Source: Streptomyces violaceoruber (GTDB taxonomy: Bacteria > Actinomycetota > Actinomycetes > Streptomycetales > Streptomycetaceae). From it: a DNA stretch of 42,384 bases. This document shows, in pieces, positions 16,739 through 24,641 of this stretch. Within the stretch, counting starts at the first letter, position 1, and the number at the start of each line of letters is the position of its first letter. The stretch spans positions 1 through 42,384 of the forward strand of contig JODI01000072.1 of the NCBI GenBank assembly GCA_000720805.1, written 5' to 3'. A program made the translations under genes and the position numbers. A model generated the notes under the pieces. The model made no database searches. It was not told the origin of the DNA and saw only the letters and a list, made by a program, of their open reading frames with translations.

Positions 16739-18259
16739 ATGGAGTTGCCATCTCGCCGAGCGGTCGAAGACCTCGCCAATGACCTGAAGCTCGGCATCGC
16801 CGAGCACGACCTGGACTTCTACCACGCCGCCGCGAGCGGACTGCTGGGATCGTGGTCGGTCGTCGACGAGCTCTACGAGCGCGAGGTAGCGCCCAAGGCG
16901 CCCGAGCGGGACTGGTCGGAGCCGGCTGACAACCCTCTTGGGGCGTGGTACGTCACGACCGACCTTCACACGGCTGAGTCCGGCCCGCTGGCGGGCCGCC
17001 GGGTCGCGATCAAGGACAACATTGCTGTGGCCGGCGTCCCGATGATGAACGGCTCGGAGACGGTGCGCGGCTTCGTCCCGAAGACGGACGCCACCGTCGT
17101 CACTCGCCTGCTCGATGCCGGTGCCACCATCGCTGGTAAGTCCGTGTGTGAGGACCTCTGCTTCTCCGGCGCGTCTCACACGGCGAAGACCGGACCGATC
17201 CGCAACCCGTGGGACACCGACCGCACCGCCGGCGGCTCCTCGAGCGGCAGCGCGGCGCTGATCGCTGCGGGTGAGGTCGATCTTGCTCTCGGTGGTGACC
17301 AGGGTGGTTCGATCCGCATCCCGTCAGCCTTCTGCGGTGTGGTGGGCCACAAGCCGACCTTCGGCCTCGTGCCCTACACCGGCGGCTTTCCGATCGAGCA
17401 GACGATCGATCACCTCGGGCCCATCGCTCCGACGGTCGCCGACGCCGCGGCCATGCTGACGGTGATCGCTGGGGCTGACGGTCTCGACCCGCGCCAGCCA
17501 ACGGGGGTGACCGGCGCCGACTATGTCGCAGCACTGGGCGAACTCGATCGAGGCCTTCGGATCGGTGTTGTCACTGAGGGCTTCGAGCAGGCCAACTCGG
17601 ACCCGGGGGTGAACGCGGTCGTACGGGCTGCGATCGAGCGTCTGACTGCCGCCGGCCACCTCGCCGAAGACGTCTCGATCCCGTGGCACAAGCACGGCGC
17701 CGCGATCTGGGACGTGATCTCGGTTGAGGGAGCGACCTGGCAGATGGTGGACGGCAACGCCTACGGCCTCAACTGGAAGGGCGCTTACGACCCCGACCTG
17801 ATGGCCTTCTACGGCGAGCGGTGGCGCCAGAACCCGGCTGCGTTCTCGGAGACGGTCAAGCTCGTGGCGCTCGGCGGCACATACGCCCTCCGCAAGGGGT
17901 ACGGCGCGAGCTACGGCAAAGCGCGCAACCTTGAGCCGGTGCTCGCGGCCGCGTACGACAAGGCCCTTGACCAGTACGACGTCATCGTCATGCCGACCCT
18001 CCCCATCACGGCCAGCCTCATCCCCGCTGCCGACGCGTCGGCCGAGGAGATCGTGACGCGAGCACTGGACATGGTGACCAACACAGCGCCCTTCGACGTG
18101 ACTGGTCACCCTGCCTGCACGATCCCCGCCGGCCTGAGCGAGGGCCTTCCCGTCGGCCTCATGGTCATCGCCAAGCGATTCAGCGACGCATCGGTCCTGC
18201 AGGCAGCGCACGCCTTCGAGCAGACGCTCGGAACGCTTACCCGTCCCAAGCACAAGTAA
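16739..18259 (+). CDS. Amidase (amidase signature family), nitrile-pathway type
   Basis: A 506-residue cytoplasmic hydrolase converting amides to carboxylic acids and ammonia, the step after nitrile hydratase. The Ser-cisSer-Lys triad is visible: K92 in VAIKDNI, S167 in the GGSSSGSAAL loop and S191 in GGDQGGSIRIPS, with D187 before it. All sit four residues earlier than the published rhodococcal nitrile-cluster amidase numbering (K96, S171, S195, D191), which points to this subfamily. The N-terminal helical extension of about 90 residues also fits it. The ATG at 16739 follows AAAGAGGAGA; the upstream open frame has no family similarity. It is the first gene of the operon; nitrile hydratase beta begins 12 bp after its stop. 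Confidence 0.95.
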   Translation: MELPSRRAVEDLANDLKLGIAEHDLDFYHAAASGLLGSWSVVDELYEREVAPKAPERDWSEPADNPLGAWYVTTDLHTAESGPLAGRRVAIKDNIAVAGVPMMNGSETVRGFVPKTDATVVTRLLDAGATIAGKSVCEDLCFSGASHTAKTGPIRNPWDTDRTAGGSSSGSAALIAAGEVDLALGGDQGGSIRIPSAFCGVVGHKPTFGLVPYTGGFPIEQTIDHLGPIAPTVADAAAMLTVIAGADGLDPRQPTGVTGADYVAALGELDRGLRIGVVTEGFEQANSDPGVNAVVRAAIERLTAAGHLAEDVSIPWHKHGAAIWDVISVEGATWQMVDGNAYGLNWKGAYDPDLMAFYGERWRQNPAAFSETVKLVALGGTYALRKGYGASYGKARNLEPVLAAAYDKALDQYDVIVMPTLPITASLIPAADASAEEIVTRALDMVTNTAPFDVTGHPACTIPAGLSEGLPVGLMVIAKRFSDASVLQAAHAFEQTLGTLTRPKHK

Positions 18260-18271
18260 GGAGTGATCCGA

Positions 18272-18991
18272 ATGAACGGTGTATTCGACCTCGCCGGCAC
18301 CGACGGCATCGGCCCCGTTGTCGTCCCTGAGTACGAACCGGTCTTCCGTGCCGAATGGGAGAAGGCCGTCTTCCCGATGTTCGCCATGTGCTTTCGCGCA
18401 GGGTTCTTCGGCGTCGACGAGTTCCGTCACGGTATCGAGCTCATCGACCCGGCCGTCTACCTGAAGTCGCCGTACTACGAGCACTGGGTGCACACCGTCG
18501 AGCACTTCGGCGAGAAGTTGGGCAAGCTCGACATGGCCGAGCTCGACCGCCGGACCGCCCACTACCTGGCCAACCCGGAAGATCCGCTGCCGGAGCACCA
18601 GGACGACCCGGAGCTGCTTGCGTTCGTCGAGGCGGTCGTCCCGGCCGGTGCGACCGCGAAGCGTGAGTCCGACAAGGCTGCTCGCTTCAAGGTGGGCGAC
18701 ATCGTTCGGGTCGACCGGTCGGCTCCGAAGGGCCACACCCGCCGGGCCCGCTATATCCGTGGCGCCGTTGGTGAGGTCGTCCTGGCACACGGCACGTTCG
18801 TCTACCCCGACACGGCGGGCAACGGACTCGGCGAGCACCCCGAGCACGTCTACACCGTCCGATTCAGCAACGAGGAGCTCTGGGGTGCTGAGCACGCCGA
18901 GCCCAACGGTTCCGTCTGCTTCGACGTCTGGGACCCCTACATCGAGCTCGTTGCCCCCGCGTCCGCCAACGCCGAAGGAGCTGTCGCGTGA
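18272..18991 (+). CDS. nthB: Nitrile hydratase beta subunit
   Basis: A 239-residue structural subunit of the alpha-beta nitrile hydratase. The family start [12 protein letters not shown] is intact. The N-terminal helical domain has [19 protein letters not shown], and the C-terminal SH3-like barrel carries FKVGDIVRV, then [15 protein letters not shown] and the [12 protein letters not shown] end. AAGGAG lies 8 nt before the ATG at 18272. The beta gene precedes alpha, as in the cobalt-type enzymes of Rhodococcus J1 and Pseudonocardia; iron-type clusters have alpha first. It overlaps the alpha gene by 4 nt (GTGA), giving coupled, equimolar synthesis. Length is normal for the family. Confidence 0.97.
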   Translation: MNGVFDLAGTDGIGPVVVPEYEPVFRAEWEKAVFPMFAMCFRAGFFGVDEFRHGIELIDPAVYLKSPYYEHWVHTVEHFGEKLGKLDMAELDRRTAHYLANPEDPLPEHQDDPELLAFVEAVVPAGATAKRESDKAARFKVGDIVRVDRSAPKGHTRRARYIRGAVGEVVLAHGTFVYPDTAGNGLGEHPEHVYTVRFSNEELWGAEHAEPNGSVCFDVWDPYIELVAPASANAEGAVA

Positions 18992-19590
18992 GCGCCAAGA
19001 TCCGTACCCAGGAAGAGATTGCCGCTCGAGTCAAGGCGCTCGAGTCCATGCTCATCGAGCAGGGCGTCATGACGACCCAGGCCATCGACCACATGGTCGA
19101 GATCTACGAGCACGAGGTTGGCCCTCAGCTCGGCGCGAAGGTCGTGGCCAAGGCGTGGAGTGACCCGGAGTTCAAGGCGCGCCTGGTCGAGGACGCCTCC
19201 GAGGCTTGCAACGAGCTCGGCATCAGCGGCCTCCAGGGCGAGGACATGGTCGTCGTCGAGAACACCGACCACGTGCACAACATCATTGTGTGCACCCTCT
19301 GCTCCTGCTACCCGTGGCCCGTCCTCGGACTGCCGCCGAACTGGTACAAGGACCCGCAGTACCGTGCCGCCATCACGCGCGAGCCCCGCAAGGTCCTCAG
19401 CGACTCCTTCGGCTTCACCGTTCCGGAGAGTGTCGAGGTCCGCGTCTGGGACTCCAGCAGCGAGATGCGCTACTGGGTGCTTCCGCAGCGCCCGACCGGC
19501 ACCGACGGGTGGAGCGAGGAGCAGCTCGCCGAACTCGTCACCCGCGACTCGATGATCGGCGTCGGTCCGGTCGCTCAGGTCGCATCGTGA
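18988..19590 (+). CDS. nthA: Nitrile hydratase alpha subunit, cobalt type
   Basis: A 200-residue catalytic subunit that hydrates nitriles to amides with a low-spin metal centre. The metal motif is C102-T-L-C105-S-C107 in [17 protein letters not shown]. Thr after the first Cys is the mark of cobalt-type enzymes; iron types have Ser. Cys105 and Cys107 are expected to be oxidised to sulfinic and sulfenic acids. The N-terminal helices ([17 protein letters not shown]) and the C-terminal [12 protein letters not shown] segment match the family. The GTG start at 18988 has GAAGGAG upstream and overlaps the beta stop. The following gene overlaps in turn, so beta, alpha and accessory protein are translationally chained. 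The cobalt call agrees with cbtB and cbtA downstream. Confidence 0.97.
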   Translation: MSAKIRTQEEIAARVKALESMLIEQGVMTTQAIDHMVEIYEHEVGPQLGAKVVAKAWSDPEFKARLVEDASEACNELGISGLQGEDMVVVENTDHVHNIIVCTLCSCYPWPVLGLPPNWYKDPQYRAAITREPRKVLSDSFGFTVPESVEVRVWDSSSEMRYWVLPQRPTGTDGWSEEQLAELVTRDSMIGVGPVAQVAS

Positions 19591-20033
19591 CCACCGCGGC
19601 CACGCTTCCGGAACCGTACGCGAGTGCCACGACACGGGGGGAGTCCCGCCGCGAGGTCGAGGACCTCATCTGCGGGATGCCCGTCGCTGATCCGAGCGAG
19701 CTGGGCTTCGAGTTCCCATGGGAGATCCGCGCCTTCGCCATGGCGGTCGCTGCCCACAAAGCCTTGAATTTCGGCTGGTCCGAGTTCCAGGGCGCCCTGA
19801 TCTCCTCGATCCAGGAGTGGGAGAGCACTGCGGCCGAGAGCGGTGCGAAGTGGTCGTACTACGAGCACTGGGTTACGGCGCTCGAGGACGTCATGTCCCA
19901 GCACGGCGTCATGGCCACGTCCGACCTCGACCAGCGGGTCGTTGAGGTCATGGCCGAGCCGCCCAACCGCAACCACCACGAGGCCCACACCGAGCCGATC
20001 GCCATCGACCCCGCCACCCCGGCACGGGTCTGA
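19587..20033 (+). CDS. Nitrile hydratase accessory/activator protein (beta-like, subunit-swapping type)
   Basis: A 148-residue protein related to the N-terminal part of the beta subunit: [21 protein letters not shown], then FSWSEFQ-like WSEFQGALI and [20 protein letters not shown], the last echoing the [10 protein letters not shown] of beta. In cobalt-type systems such small beta-like proteins (for example NhlE and P14K) carry alpha with loaded, oxidised cobalt and exchange it into the apo enzyme. The GTG start at 19587 overlaps the alpha stop (GTGA). It lacks the CXCC motif of the large iron-type activators, as expected. The His-rich tail ([11 protein letters not shown]) might bind metal, which is inference. 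cbtB begins 18 nt after its stop. Confidence 0.88.
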   Translation: MTTAATLPEPYASATTRGESRREVEDLICGMPVADPSELGFEFPWEIRAFAMAVAAHKALNFGWSEFQGALISSIQEWESTAAESGAKWSYYEHWVTALEDVMSQHGVMATSDLDQRVVEVMAEPPNRNHHEAHTEPIAIDPATPARV

Positions 20034-20051
20034 CCTGAAGGAGTCGCCGAC

Positions 20052-20249
20052 ATGGCACACACCAATACCGCGGTCGCGAACGAGCCCGTCGTGACCACCG
20101 TGCTCAGCATCACGCTCGCCGTGTTCGCCCTGCTGGCCGTCCTCTTCCTCCTGCAGGAGAACGGACTTCTCATCCCGTCCGGGGCTGCGCACTACCTGCA
20201 CGAGGCCACCCATGACGCGCGTCACGCTCTCGGCGTGCCGTGCCACTGA
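20052..20249 (+). CDS. cbtB: CbtB, small cobalt-transport subunit
   Basis: A 65-residue membrane protein with one transmembrane helix (about residues 14-38) and the family's C-terminal histidine motif: HYLHEATHDARHALGVPCH, ending at the C-terminus. CbtB partners CbtA and was proposed as a cobalt transporter from its genomic association with B12 riboswitches. Here GAAGGAG lies 8 nt before the ATG, and the gap to the accessory gene is only 18 bp, so no B12 riboswitch can be present. Expression should follow the nitrile hydratase genes. The His-rich tail is the likely metal-binding part. Confidence 0.92.
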   Translation: MAHTNTAVANEPVVTTVLSITLAVFALLAVLFLLQENGLLIPSGAAHYLHEATHDARHALGVPCH

Positions 20250-20263
20250 GGCGGTCGACTCCC

Positions 20264-21031
20264 ATGGCCGTGATGACCGTAGGCCGCACCATCGGCTACG
20301 GCGCCCTGGCGGGCGCCGTAGCCGGCGGTGCCGGTGCCGCTGTTCAGTACTGGCTCGTCGAGCCGTCCATCCGCGCTGCGATCGCGATCGAGGACGCCAA
20401 GTCGGCGATGGATCACCCCGGTCACGGTCACATGTCCGACGTGGTCGTCTCGAGGGGCGAGCAGGTCGGGTTCGGACTGCTCACCGTTCTGGTCGTCGGA
20501 ACCCTGATCGGTATCGCCTTCGCGCTGGTTCGTCGTTTCCTCGGTGATCGCGTGCCGGGGCACTCCGCTGCCGGCTCGGCGATTGCTCTCGCTGGACTTG
20601 GGTTTGCCGCATGCACCCTCGCCCCAGCGCTCGTCATCCCGGCTAATCCGCCGGCGGTCGGTGACCCGGCCACCGTCAATGCTCGGACTGTGACGTACAT
20701 CGGAACGATCTTCCTCGCGATCGTGCTCACGTCAGCGGTGACCTTCCTGGCACGGAGGAAGCGTCTCGAGCCAGGGCTTCGGGTCGTCGCCGCCACGGCG
20801 CTCGCCCTCGTTGGTTCGATCATTCTGGGCTGGGTGATCCCTGACGCTGCTGACCCGATTCCCTCCGACGTGCCCGCTCAGTTGATCTGGAACTTCCGGG
20901 TTGGCTCCCTCGCCCAGATCGGTCTGATGTGGCTGATCATGGGCGGGGTCTTCGGGTACCTCTCGGAGGCCGTTGCTCGTGCCCGGAGCGGGGTCGGTGC
21001 CCGACCTTCCGCTCAGTTCGTCCCCAGGTAG
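20264..21031 (+). CDS. cbtA: CbtA, cobalt-transport membrane protein
   Basis: A 255-residue integral membrane protein with about six hydrophobic segments (near 8-28, 72-91, 105-124, 142-162, 173-192 and 212-232). Family marks are the Gly/Ala-rich first helix (GYGALAGAVAGG), a periplasmic loop with MDHPGHGHM (a likely cobalt site), and LAPALVIPANPPAVGDP followed by RTVTYI. I took the ATG at 20264, 14 nt after the cbtB stop; ATGs at 20240 and 20273 are alternatives. With CbtB it should import Co(II) for the nitrile hydratase. Streptomyces normally obtains cobalt for B12 through other transporters, so a dedicated copy in a catabolic operon makes sense. Confidence 0.92.
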   Translation: MAVMTVGRTIGYGALAGAVAGGAGAAVQYWLVEPSIRAAIAIEDAKSAMDHPGHGHMSDVVVSRGEQVGFGLLTVLVVGTLIGIAFALVRRFLGDRVPGHSAAGSAIALAGLGFAACTLAPALVIPANPPAVGDPATVNARTVTYIGTIFLAIVLTSAVTFLARRKRLEPGLRVVAATALALVGSIILGWVIPDAADPIPSDVPAQLIWNFRVGSLAQIGLMWLIMGGVFGYLSEAVARARSGVGARPSAQFVPR

Positions 21032-21038
21032 GGCGAAC

Positions 21039-21446
21039 ATGACAGCGACGCCAGGCCCGAAGACGGATCCTCGCCCCGGCCAGGGTCCGCGGATCAGGAT
21101 GTGTCGGGGTTGCTGCTGCGGCACCCGGCGCAAGCATCCCGATGTGGATCACGACGGCATTGCCGAGATTCTGGCGCACGAGAGCGGGATCGGCACCGAG
21201 CTGGTGAACACCGATTGCTTGTGGCAGTGCGCACTCTCCAACCTCGTTGTCGTCAACCCCTCTGCGGACGCACGACGCGCGGGCGCCCGCCCGGTGTGGA
21301 TCCAGAAGGTCAACACGCTGGAGCGAGCCCGCGCGATCGCCGAGTGGGTCCGGCGAGGCGGACCTGGGATTGCCGAGCCGCCCGACGACCTCGGCGACGC
21401 CAACCCTCGGTCCGCTGTCCACCGCTCGCCCCTCGCCGGCTGGTGA
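21039..21446 (+). CDS. Thioredoxin-like [2Fe-2S] ferredoxin family protein, six cysteines
   Basis: A 135-residue soluble protein. Cysteines C22, C25, C26 and C27 sit in MCRGCCCGTRRKHP, and C60 and C64 in TDCLWQCALSNLVVV. This is the pattern of thioredoxin-like [2Fe-2S] ferredoxins, where two Cys come from the first loop and two from the second. The VVVNPSADARRAGARPVW segment completes the fold. It starts 7 nt after the cbtA stop and ends 65 bp before oxdA. Two roles fit: a cobalt or redox factor in nitrile hydratase maturation, or an electron donor keeping the aldoxime dehydratase haem ferrous. Neither is shown by the sequence. The last 35 residues are unstructured-looking and Pro-rich. Confidence 0.8.
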   Translation: MTATPGPKTDPRPGQGPRIRMCRGCCCGTRRKHPDVDHDGIAEILAHESGIGTELVNTDCLWQCALSNLVVVNPSADARRAGARPVWIQKVNTLERARAIAEWVRRGGPGIAEPPDDLGDANPRSAVHRSPLAGW

Positions 21447-21511
21447 CCGCCGGCGCCAAGGCCATCAGCAACCCCTTTCGCTGTTCGCCCACTTGAAGAG
21501 AAGGAGCAATC

Positions 21512-22573
21512 ATGGAATCCGCGATCGACACCCACCTCCAGTGCCCGCGCACGCTGTCGCGGCGCGTCGCTGACGGCTACGAGCCGCCCTTCCCGATGTT
21601 CGTCGCCCGCGCGGACCAGTCGCTCCGGCAGGTCGTCATGGCCTACTTCGGTGTTCAGTACGCCGAGGACTCGCAGCGGCCGAAGGCGCTCGTGGCTCTG
21701 CGGCACATCGTTGAGAGCTTCGACCTGGCTGACGGACCGATCCGCCACGACCTGACCGACCACATCGACAACCAGAACCACCACAACCTGATGGTCGTCG
21801 CCTACTGGGCGGACCCCGCGGCGTACTGCCGTTGGCTGCGCTCGGACGAGGTCAACGGTTGGTGGAGCTCGGACGAGCGCCTCACCGAGGGTCTCGGCTA
21901 CTTCCGCGAGGTCGTCGCGCCGCGCGTCGACCAGTTCGAGACGCTCTACGCCTTCACCGAGGACTTCCCCGGTGTCGGTGGCGTGATGGGCAAGTGCAGC
22001 GGCGACATCAGCGAGCACGCCTATTGGGGCTCGATGCGCGACCGCATTCCGCTCTCGCAGACCGACTGGATGCAGCCGGGCGACGAGCTCGCCGTCATCT
22101 CTGGTGACCCGTCCCAGGGCGGGCGCGTGATCGTTCGAGGCCACGACAACATCGCCCTGATCCGCTCGGGTCAGGACTGGCGCGCCGCCGGCGAGGCCGA
22201 GCGGGACCTCTACCTCGACGAGATCCTGCCGAGCCTTGAAGCCGGCATGGACTTCCTGCGCGACAACGGCGAGACGCTCGGCTGCTACAGCAATCGCTTC
22301 GTCCGCAGCATCGACCTCGAGGGCAACGAACTCGACGAGAGCTACAACATCGGACACTGGCGGTCCCTGGACCAGCTCGAACGGTGGGCAGAGTCCCACC
22401 CGACGCATCTGCGCATCTTCGTCACGTTCTTCAAGGTCGTGGCCGGTCTGGAGAAGCTTCGCCTCTACCACGAGGTCTCGGTCTGCGATGGCAAGGACCA
22501 GCTCTTCGAGTACATCAACTGCCACCCGCTCACCGGGATGATGCGGGACGCGGTCGTGCCGGCGAGCGTCTGA
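21512..22573 (+). CDS. oxdA: Aldoxime dehydratase (haem-containing)
   Basis: A 353-residue haem b enzyme that dehydrates aldoximes to nitriles, the first step of the pathway. It is very close to rhodococcal OxdA from the first residues (MESAIDTHLQCPRTLSRRV). All key residues occur at the same numbers as in Rhodococcus OxdRE: H299 (proximal haem ligand) in PTHLRIF, H320 (distal, catalytic) in RLYHEV, R178 in MRDRIP and S219 in LIRSGQDW. The enzyme works with ferrous haem bound directly by the substrate nitrogen. AGAAGGAG lies 6 nt before the ATG. It is followed by a hairpin and then the acyl-CoA ligase gene. Length is normal; no defects seen. Confidence 0.97.
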   Translation: MESAIDTHLQCPRTLSRRVADGYEPPFPMFVARADQSLRQVVMAYFGVQYAEDSQRPKALVALRHIVESFDLADGPIRHDLTDHIDNQNHHNLMVVAYWADPAAYCRWLRSDEVNGWWSSDERLTEGLGYFREVVAPRVDQFETLYAFTEDFPGVGGVMGKCSGDISEHAYWGSMRDRIPLSQTDWMQPGDELAVISGDPSQGGRVIVRGHDNIALIRSGQDWRAAGEAERDLYLDEILPSLEAGMDFLRDNGETLGCYSNRFVRSIDLEGNELDESYNIGHWRSLDQLERWAESHPTHLRIFVTFFKVVAGLEKLRLYHEVSVCDGKDQLFEYINCHPLTGMMRDAVVPASV

Positions 22574-22593
22574 GGACGGCTCGGCTCATCCTC

Positions 22594-22637
22594 GGTCGGT
22601 TGTCGTGCGGAGCCCGCGCTCGGCTCGACAACCGACC
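22594..22637 (+). terminator. Intra-operon hairpin between oxdA and the ligase gene
   Basis: A perfect 12-bp stem (GGTCGGTTGTCG / CGACAACCGACC) with a 20-nt loop lies 21 bp after the oxdA stop and 36 bp before the ligase start. It may be a terminator or attenuator separating expression of the two parts, or an mRNA stabiliser for the upstream message. Confidence 0.65.
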
Positions 22638-22672
22638 ACCCACTCTCTCCCATCCAGGAAACGAAGATCCAC

Positions 22673-24391
22673 ATGACCAACGCCACCGCCGCCCTTCGTG
22701 AAGCTCGTGACCACCTGCTGCACTTGCGCACCGCCTATGACGAGGTGGCGACGAGTTTCCATTGGCCCGACGTAGGCCCGGCCTTCAATTTCGCCTTCGA
22801 CTGGTTCGACACCATCGCGCGTGGCAACCAGCGGCCGGCCCTCGTGCTGGCTGAGGAGGACGGCTCGAGAGCGTCCTACACGTTCCATGACATGGCGCAT
22901 CGCTCCGACAAGGTGGCTGTCTACCTGGCGGCGCAGGGAGTGTGCCGCGGCGACAGCGTCGTTGTGATGCTCGGCAATCAGGTCGAGCTGTGGGAGAGCA
23001 TGCTGGCACTCATTCGACTGGGGGCCGTCATCATGCCGACGACCACTGCTGTCGGCACCGCCGACCTCATCGACCGCCTCGAACGCGGCTCGGCTCGCGC
23101 GGTGATCTGTAATGCGGCGGATGCGCACAAGTTTGAAGGCGTCCCGGGCGACTGTCTCCGGTTCGCTGTCGGGGACAAGGCTCGGCCAGAAGGTTGGCTC
23201 CGCTATGCCGACGCCTACGACATGGCCTGTGATGCAGCACGTGCGGCCAATGATCACCCGGGCAACGCGAGTACGGACCGGCTCCTCCTCTACTTCACTT
23301 CCGGCACGACCACCCGGCCCAAGCTTGTGGAGCACACCCACATCTCCTACCCGATCGGCCACCTCTCGACGATGTACTGGCTGGGGCTGCAGCCAGGCGA
23401 CGTGCACCTCAACATTTCCAGCCCGGGTTGGGCCAAGCACGCGTGGTCGAACTTCTTCGCGCCGTGGCTCGCAGAGGCGACAGTCTTCGTCTACAACTAC
23501 TCACGCTTCGACGCCAGAGCGTTGCTGAAGCAGATCCGCACGGAGGGGGTCACCACCTTCTGCGCGCCGCCGACGGTCTGGCGCATGCTGATCAACGCCG
23601 ACCTCGGCGGCGGGCCAGGCAACCTGCGCGAGGCGATCGCGGCCGGTGAACCACTCAACCCCGAGGTCATCAGCCAGGTCGAGCGACACTGGGGCCTGAC
23701 GATCCGCGACGGCTTCGGGCAAACCGAAATGACCGCGATCATAGCCAATACCCCAGGACAGCAACTGAAGGCAGGCTCGATGGGCCGCCCCCTCCCTGGT
23801 GTGCCGGTCGTGCTTGTCGACACCGATGGTGCGGTCGTGAACGGGCCGGGCGAGGGGGAGATCGGCCTGGACCTCAGCCGGACGCCGCTCAGTCTGATGA
23901 CGGGATATCAGGGTGACCCCGAGCGCAACGCGGCCGCGATGGAAGGCGGCTTCTATCACACCGGTGACATCGCGCACCGGGACGCTGACGGCTACATCAC
24001 CTACATCGGACGGACCGACGACGTCTTCAAGGCGTCTGACTACAAGGTCAGCCCCTTCGAGTTGGAGTCAGTGCTGATCGAGCACCCAGCGGTTGCGGAG
24101 GCAGCCGTCGTTCCGGCGCCAGACCCGGTCCGGCTCGCAGTGCCGAAGGCCTATGTCGCGCTCGCTCCTGGGCACGCGCCGGATGCAGCGGCGGCCGAGT
24201 CGATCCTTCGGTACGCACGTGCGCACCTCGCTCCGTATCTCCGGGTGCGTCGCCTTGAGTTCTTCGAGCTGCCGAAGACCATCTCCGGCAAGATTCGGCG
24301 CGTCGAACTGCGGCAGCGTGAGAACGAGATCGAAGGAACACGTCCGAGCGGCGAGTACCGCGACGACGACTTCCCTGAACTCAGGAAGTAG
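22673..24391 (+). CDS. AMP-forming acyl-CoA ligase (acetyl/medium-chain acyl-CoA synthetase type)
   Basis: A 572-residue adenylate-forming enzyme that activates a carboxylic acid to acyl-AMP and then acyl-CoA. ANL motifs are complete: the P-loop YFTSGTTTRPK (207-217), GFGQTEMT (347-354), YHTGD (428-432) followed by GRTDDVFKASDYKVSP, and the catalytic lysine K540 in KTISGKIRR. The HISYPIGHLSTMYWLGLQPGD region and overall length fit the medium-chain synthetase group. It sits directly after aldoxime dehydratase; acyl-CoA synthetase genes are also known beside aldoxime/nitrile genes in Pseudomonas and Rhodococcus. Its substrate should be the acid released by the amidase. A start ATG at 22673 is likely, though the preceding AGGAAACGAAG is only a fair ribosome-binding site. 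Confidence 0.93.
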   Translation: MTNATAALREARDHLLHLRTAYDEVATSFHWPDVGPAFNFAFDWFDTIARGNQRPALVLAEEDGSRASYTFHDMAHRSDKVAVYLAAQGVCRGDSVVVMLGNQVELWESMLALIRLGAVIMPTTTAVGTADLIDRLERGSARAVICNAADAHKFEGVPGDCLRFAVGDKARPEGWLRYADAYDMACDAARAANDHPGNASTDRLLLYFTSGTTTRPKLVEHTHISYPIGHLSTMYWLGLQPGDVHLNISSPGWAKHAWSNFFAPWLAEATVFVYNYSRFDARALLKQIRTEGVTTFCAPPTVWRMLINADLGGGPGNLREAIAAGEPLNPEVISQVERHWGLTIRDGFGQTEMTAIIANTPGQQLKAGSMGRPLPGVPVVLVDTDGAVVNGPGEGEIGLDLSRTPLSLMTGYQGDPERNAAAMEGGFYHTGDIAHRDADGYITYIGRTDDVFKASDYKVSPFELESVLIEHPAVAEAAVVPAPDPVRLAVPKAYVALAPGHAPDAAAAESILRYARAHLAPYLRVRRLEFFELPKTISGKIRRVELRQRENEIEGTRPSGEYRDDDFPELRK

Positions 24392-24394
24392 TAC

Positions 24395-24416
24395 GGGCGG
24401 AGCGGATCCTTCCGCC
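24395..24416 (+). terminator. Short hairpin after the ligase gene
   Basis: GGCGGA and TCCGCC pair over 6 bp with a 9-nt loop just after the ligase stop. The following gap, to 24641, is 225 bp without a recognisable gene, so the acyl-CoA dehydrogenase may have its own promoter. I could not identify its -10/-35. Confidence 0.4.
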
Positions 24417-24641
24417 TCGCCTGTGAAGCAGCGACCGGCAGCGACATCGGCCAACGTCGCAGCGACGCCGGATCATCGGACTTGGCATCGATGAGCGCTC
24501 AAGTCCCCGCGGGGCGCCGCATCGCCCGCGACGGACCCATTCGGTCCAATGAGGGGCGAATGTCCTCGGAGTCGTCGCTGTCTGGATCGATACGGCCTCA
24601 CGCCCGCCGTGAAGTCTGTCTGGTTGCGGGGCGCCGACACC

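Noticed and set aside
19990..20052. B12 riboswitch ahead of cbtB
   Set aside because: Only 18 nt separate the preceding stop from the cbtB start; no B12-box sequence is present.
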